From positions 1-64,000 of the forward strand of contig NZ_QENY01000001.1 in assembly GCF_003096815.1 (NCBI RefSeq): DNA of 64,000 bases. The letters run 5' to 3'. Below the pieces are notes generated by a model. That model did not search any database, was not told the origin of the DNA, and saw only the letters and a list, made by a program, of their open reading frames with translations. Each line of letters begins with the position of its first letter. Positions within the stretch are counted from its first letter, which is position 1. Origin of the DNA: Hallella colorans. Lineage in GTDB: Bacteria > Bacteroidota > Bacteroidia > Bacteroidales > Bacteroidaceae. A program made the position numbers and the translations under genes. Of this stretch, positions 63,989-64,000 are shown piece after piece.

Positions 63989-64000
63989 TCTTTATGTATG

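Overview
The window looks like chromosomal DNA of a Prevotella-like member of the Bacteroidota. The reasons are a SusC/SusD pair, a streptopain-type C10 protease, an M13 peptidase, several lipoproteins with a Cys just after the signal peptide, and TAnnTTTG-type -7 promoter elements upstream of many genes in place of E. coli-like -10/-35 boxes. No database could be searched. All names rest on motifs, lengths and context.

Layout. (1) 1-7761, rightward: a broken transposase end, then housekeeping genes (YpfJ-type zinc peptidase, periplasmic 5'-nucleotidase-like esterase, NudC-type NAD diphosphatase, AzgA/PbuG-type purine permease, AspT/YidE-type transporter). The esterase, NudC and permease genes may form a nucleotide/purine salvage run. 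(2) 8072-8285: tRNA-Thr(CGU) and tRNA-Gly(CCC). (3) 8678-16212, rightward: SusC, SusD and an unknown surface lipoprotein, closed by a strong terminator, then a secreted C10 cysteine protease with its own terminator. (4) 16904-19613, leftward: RmuC and a MATE efflux protein. (5) 19867-22034, rightward: a membrane-anchored unknown protein translationally coupled to a MORN-repeat/GH25 lysozyme lipoprotein.

(6) 22051-30567, leftward: six genes encoding a lipoprotein with a von Willebrand A-like MIDAS, a four-helix membrane protein, a tubulin/FtsZ-like NTPase, a 1157-residue actin/Hsp70-fold (SrfB-like) ATPase, a coiled-coil protein and a zinc-ribbon membrane protein. Two cytoskeletal-fold NTPases together with envelope partners make this the best candidate for a poorly described system. 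(7) 31361-39542, leftward: a second zinc-ribbon membrane protein, U32 peptidase/RlhA-like protein, MetA (with the acetyl-CoA-type Glu111), M13 peptidase and an ABC-F ATPase.

(8) 39775 to the right edge, leftward and visibly more AT-rich: a large capsule/exopolysaccharide locus. It has an initiating sugar transferase, a DegT aminotransferase, at least five glycosyltransferases, an EpsG-type polymerase, a flippase, two ATP-grasp proteins, two acyltransferases, a deacetylase and an FkbH-like protein. Inside it sits a compact cassette (53831-58587) of two LicD transferases, a cytidylyltransferase/Gfo-Idh fusion, a class V aminotransferase and a GNAT protein. This cassette probably makes and attaches a CDP-activated substituent. 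The last acyltransferase is split at a run of eight G, a probable phase-variable tract. The longest intergenic gaps share a family of short palindromic units.
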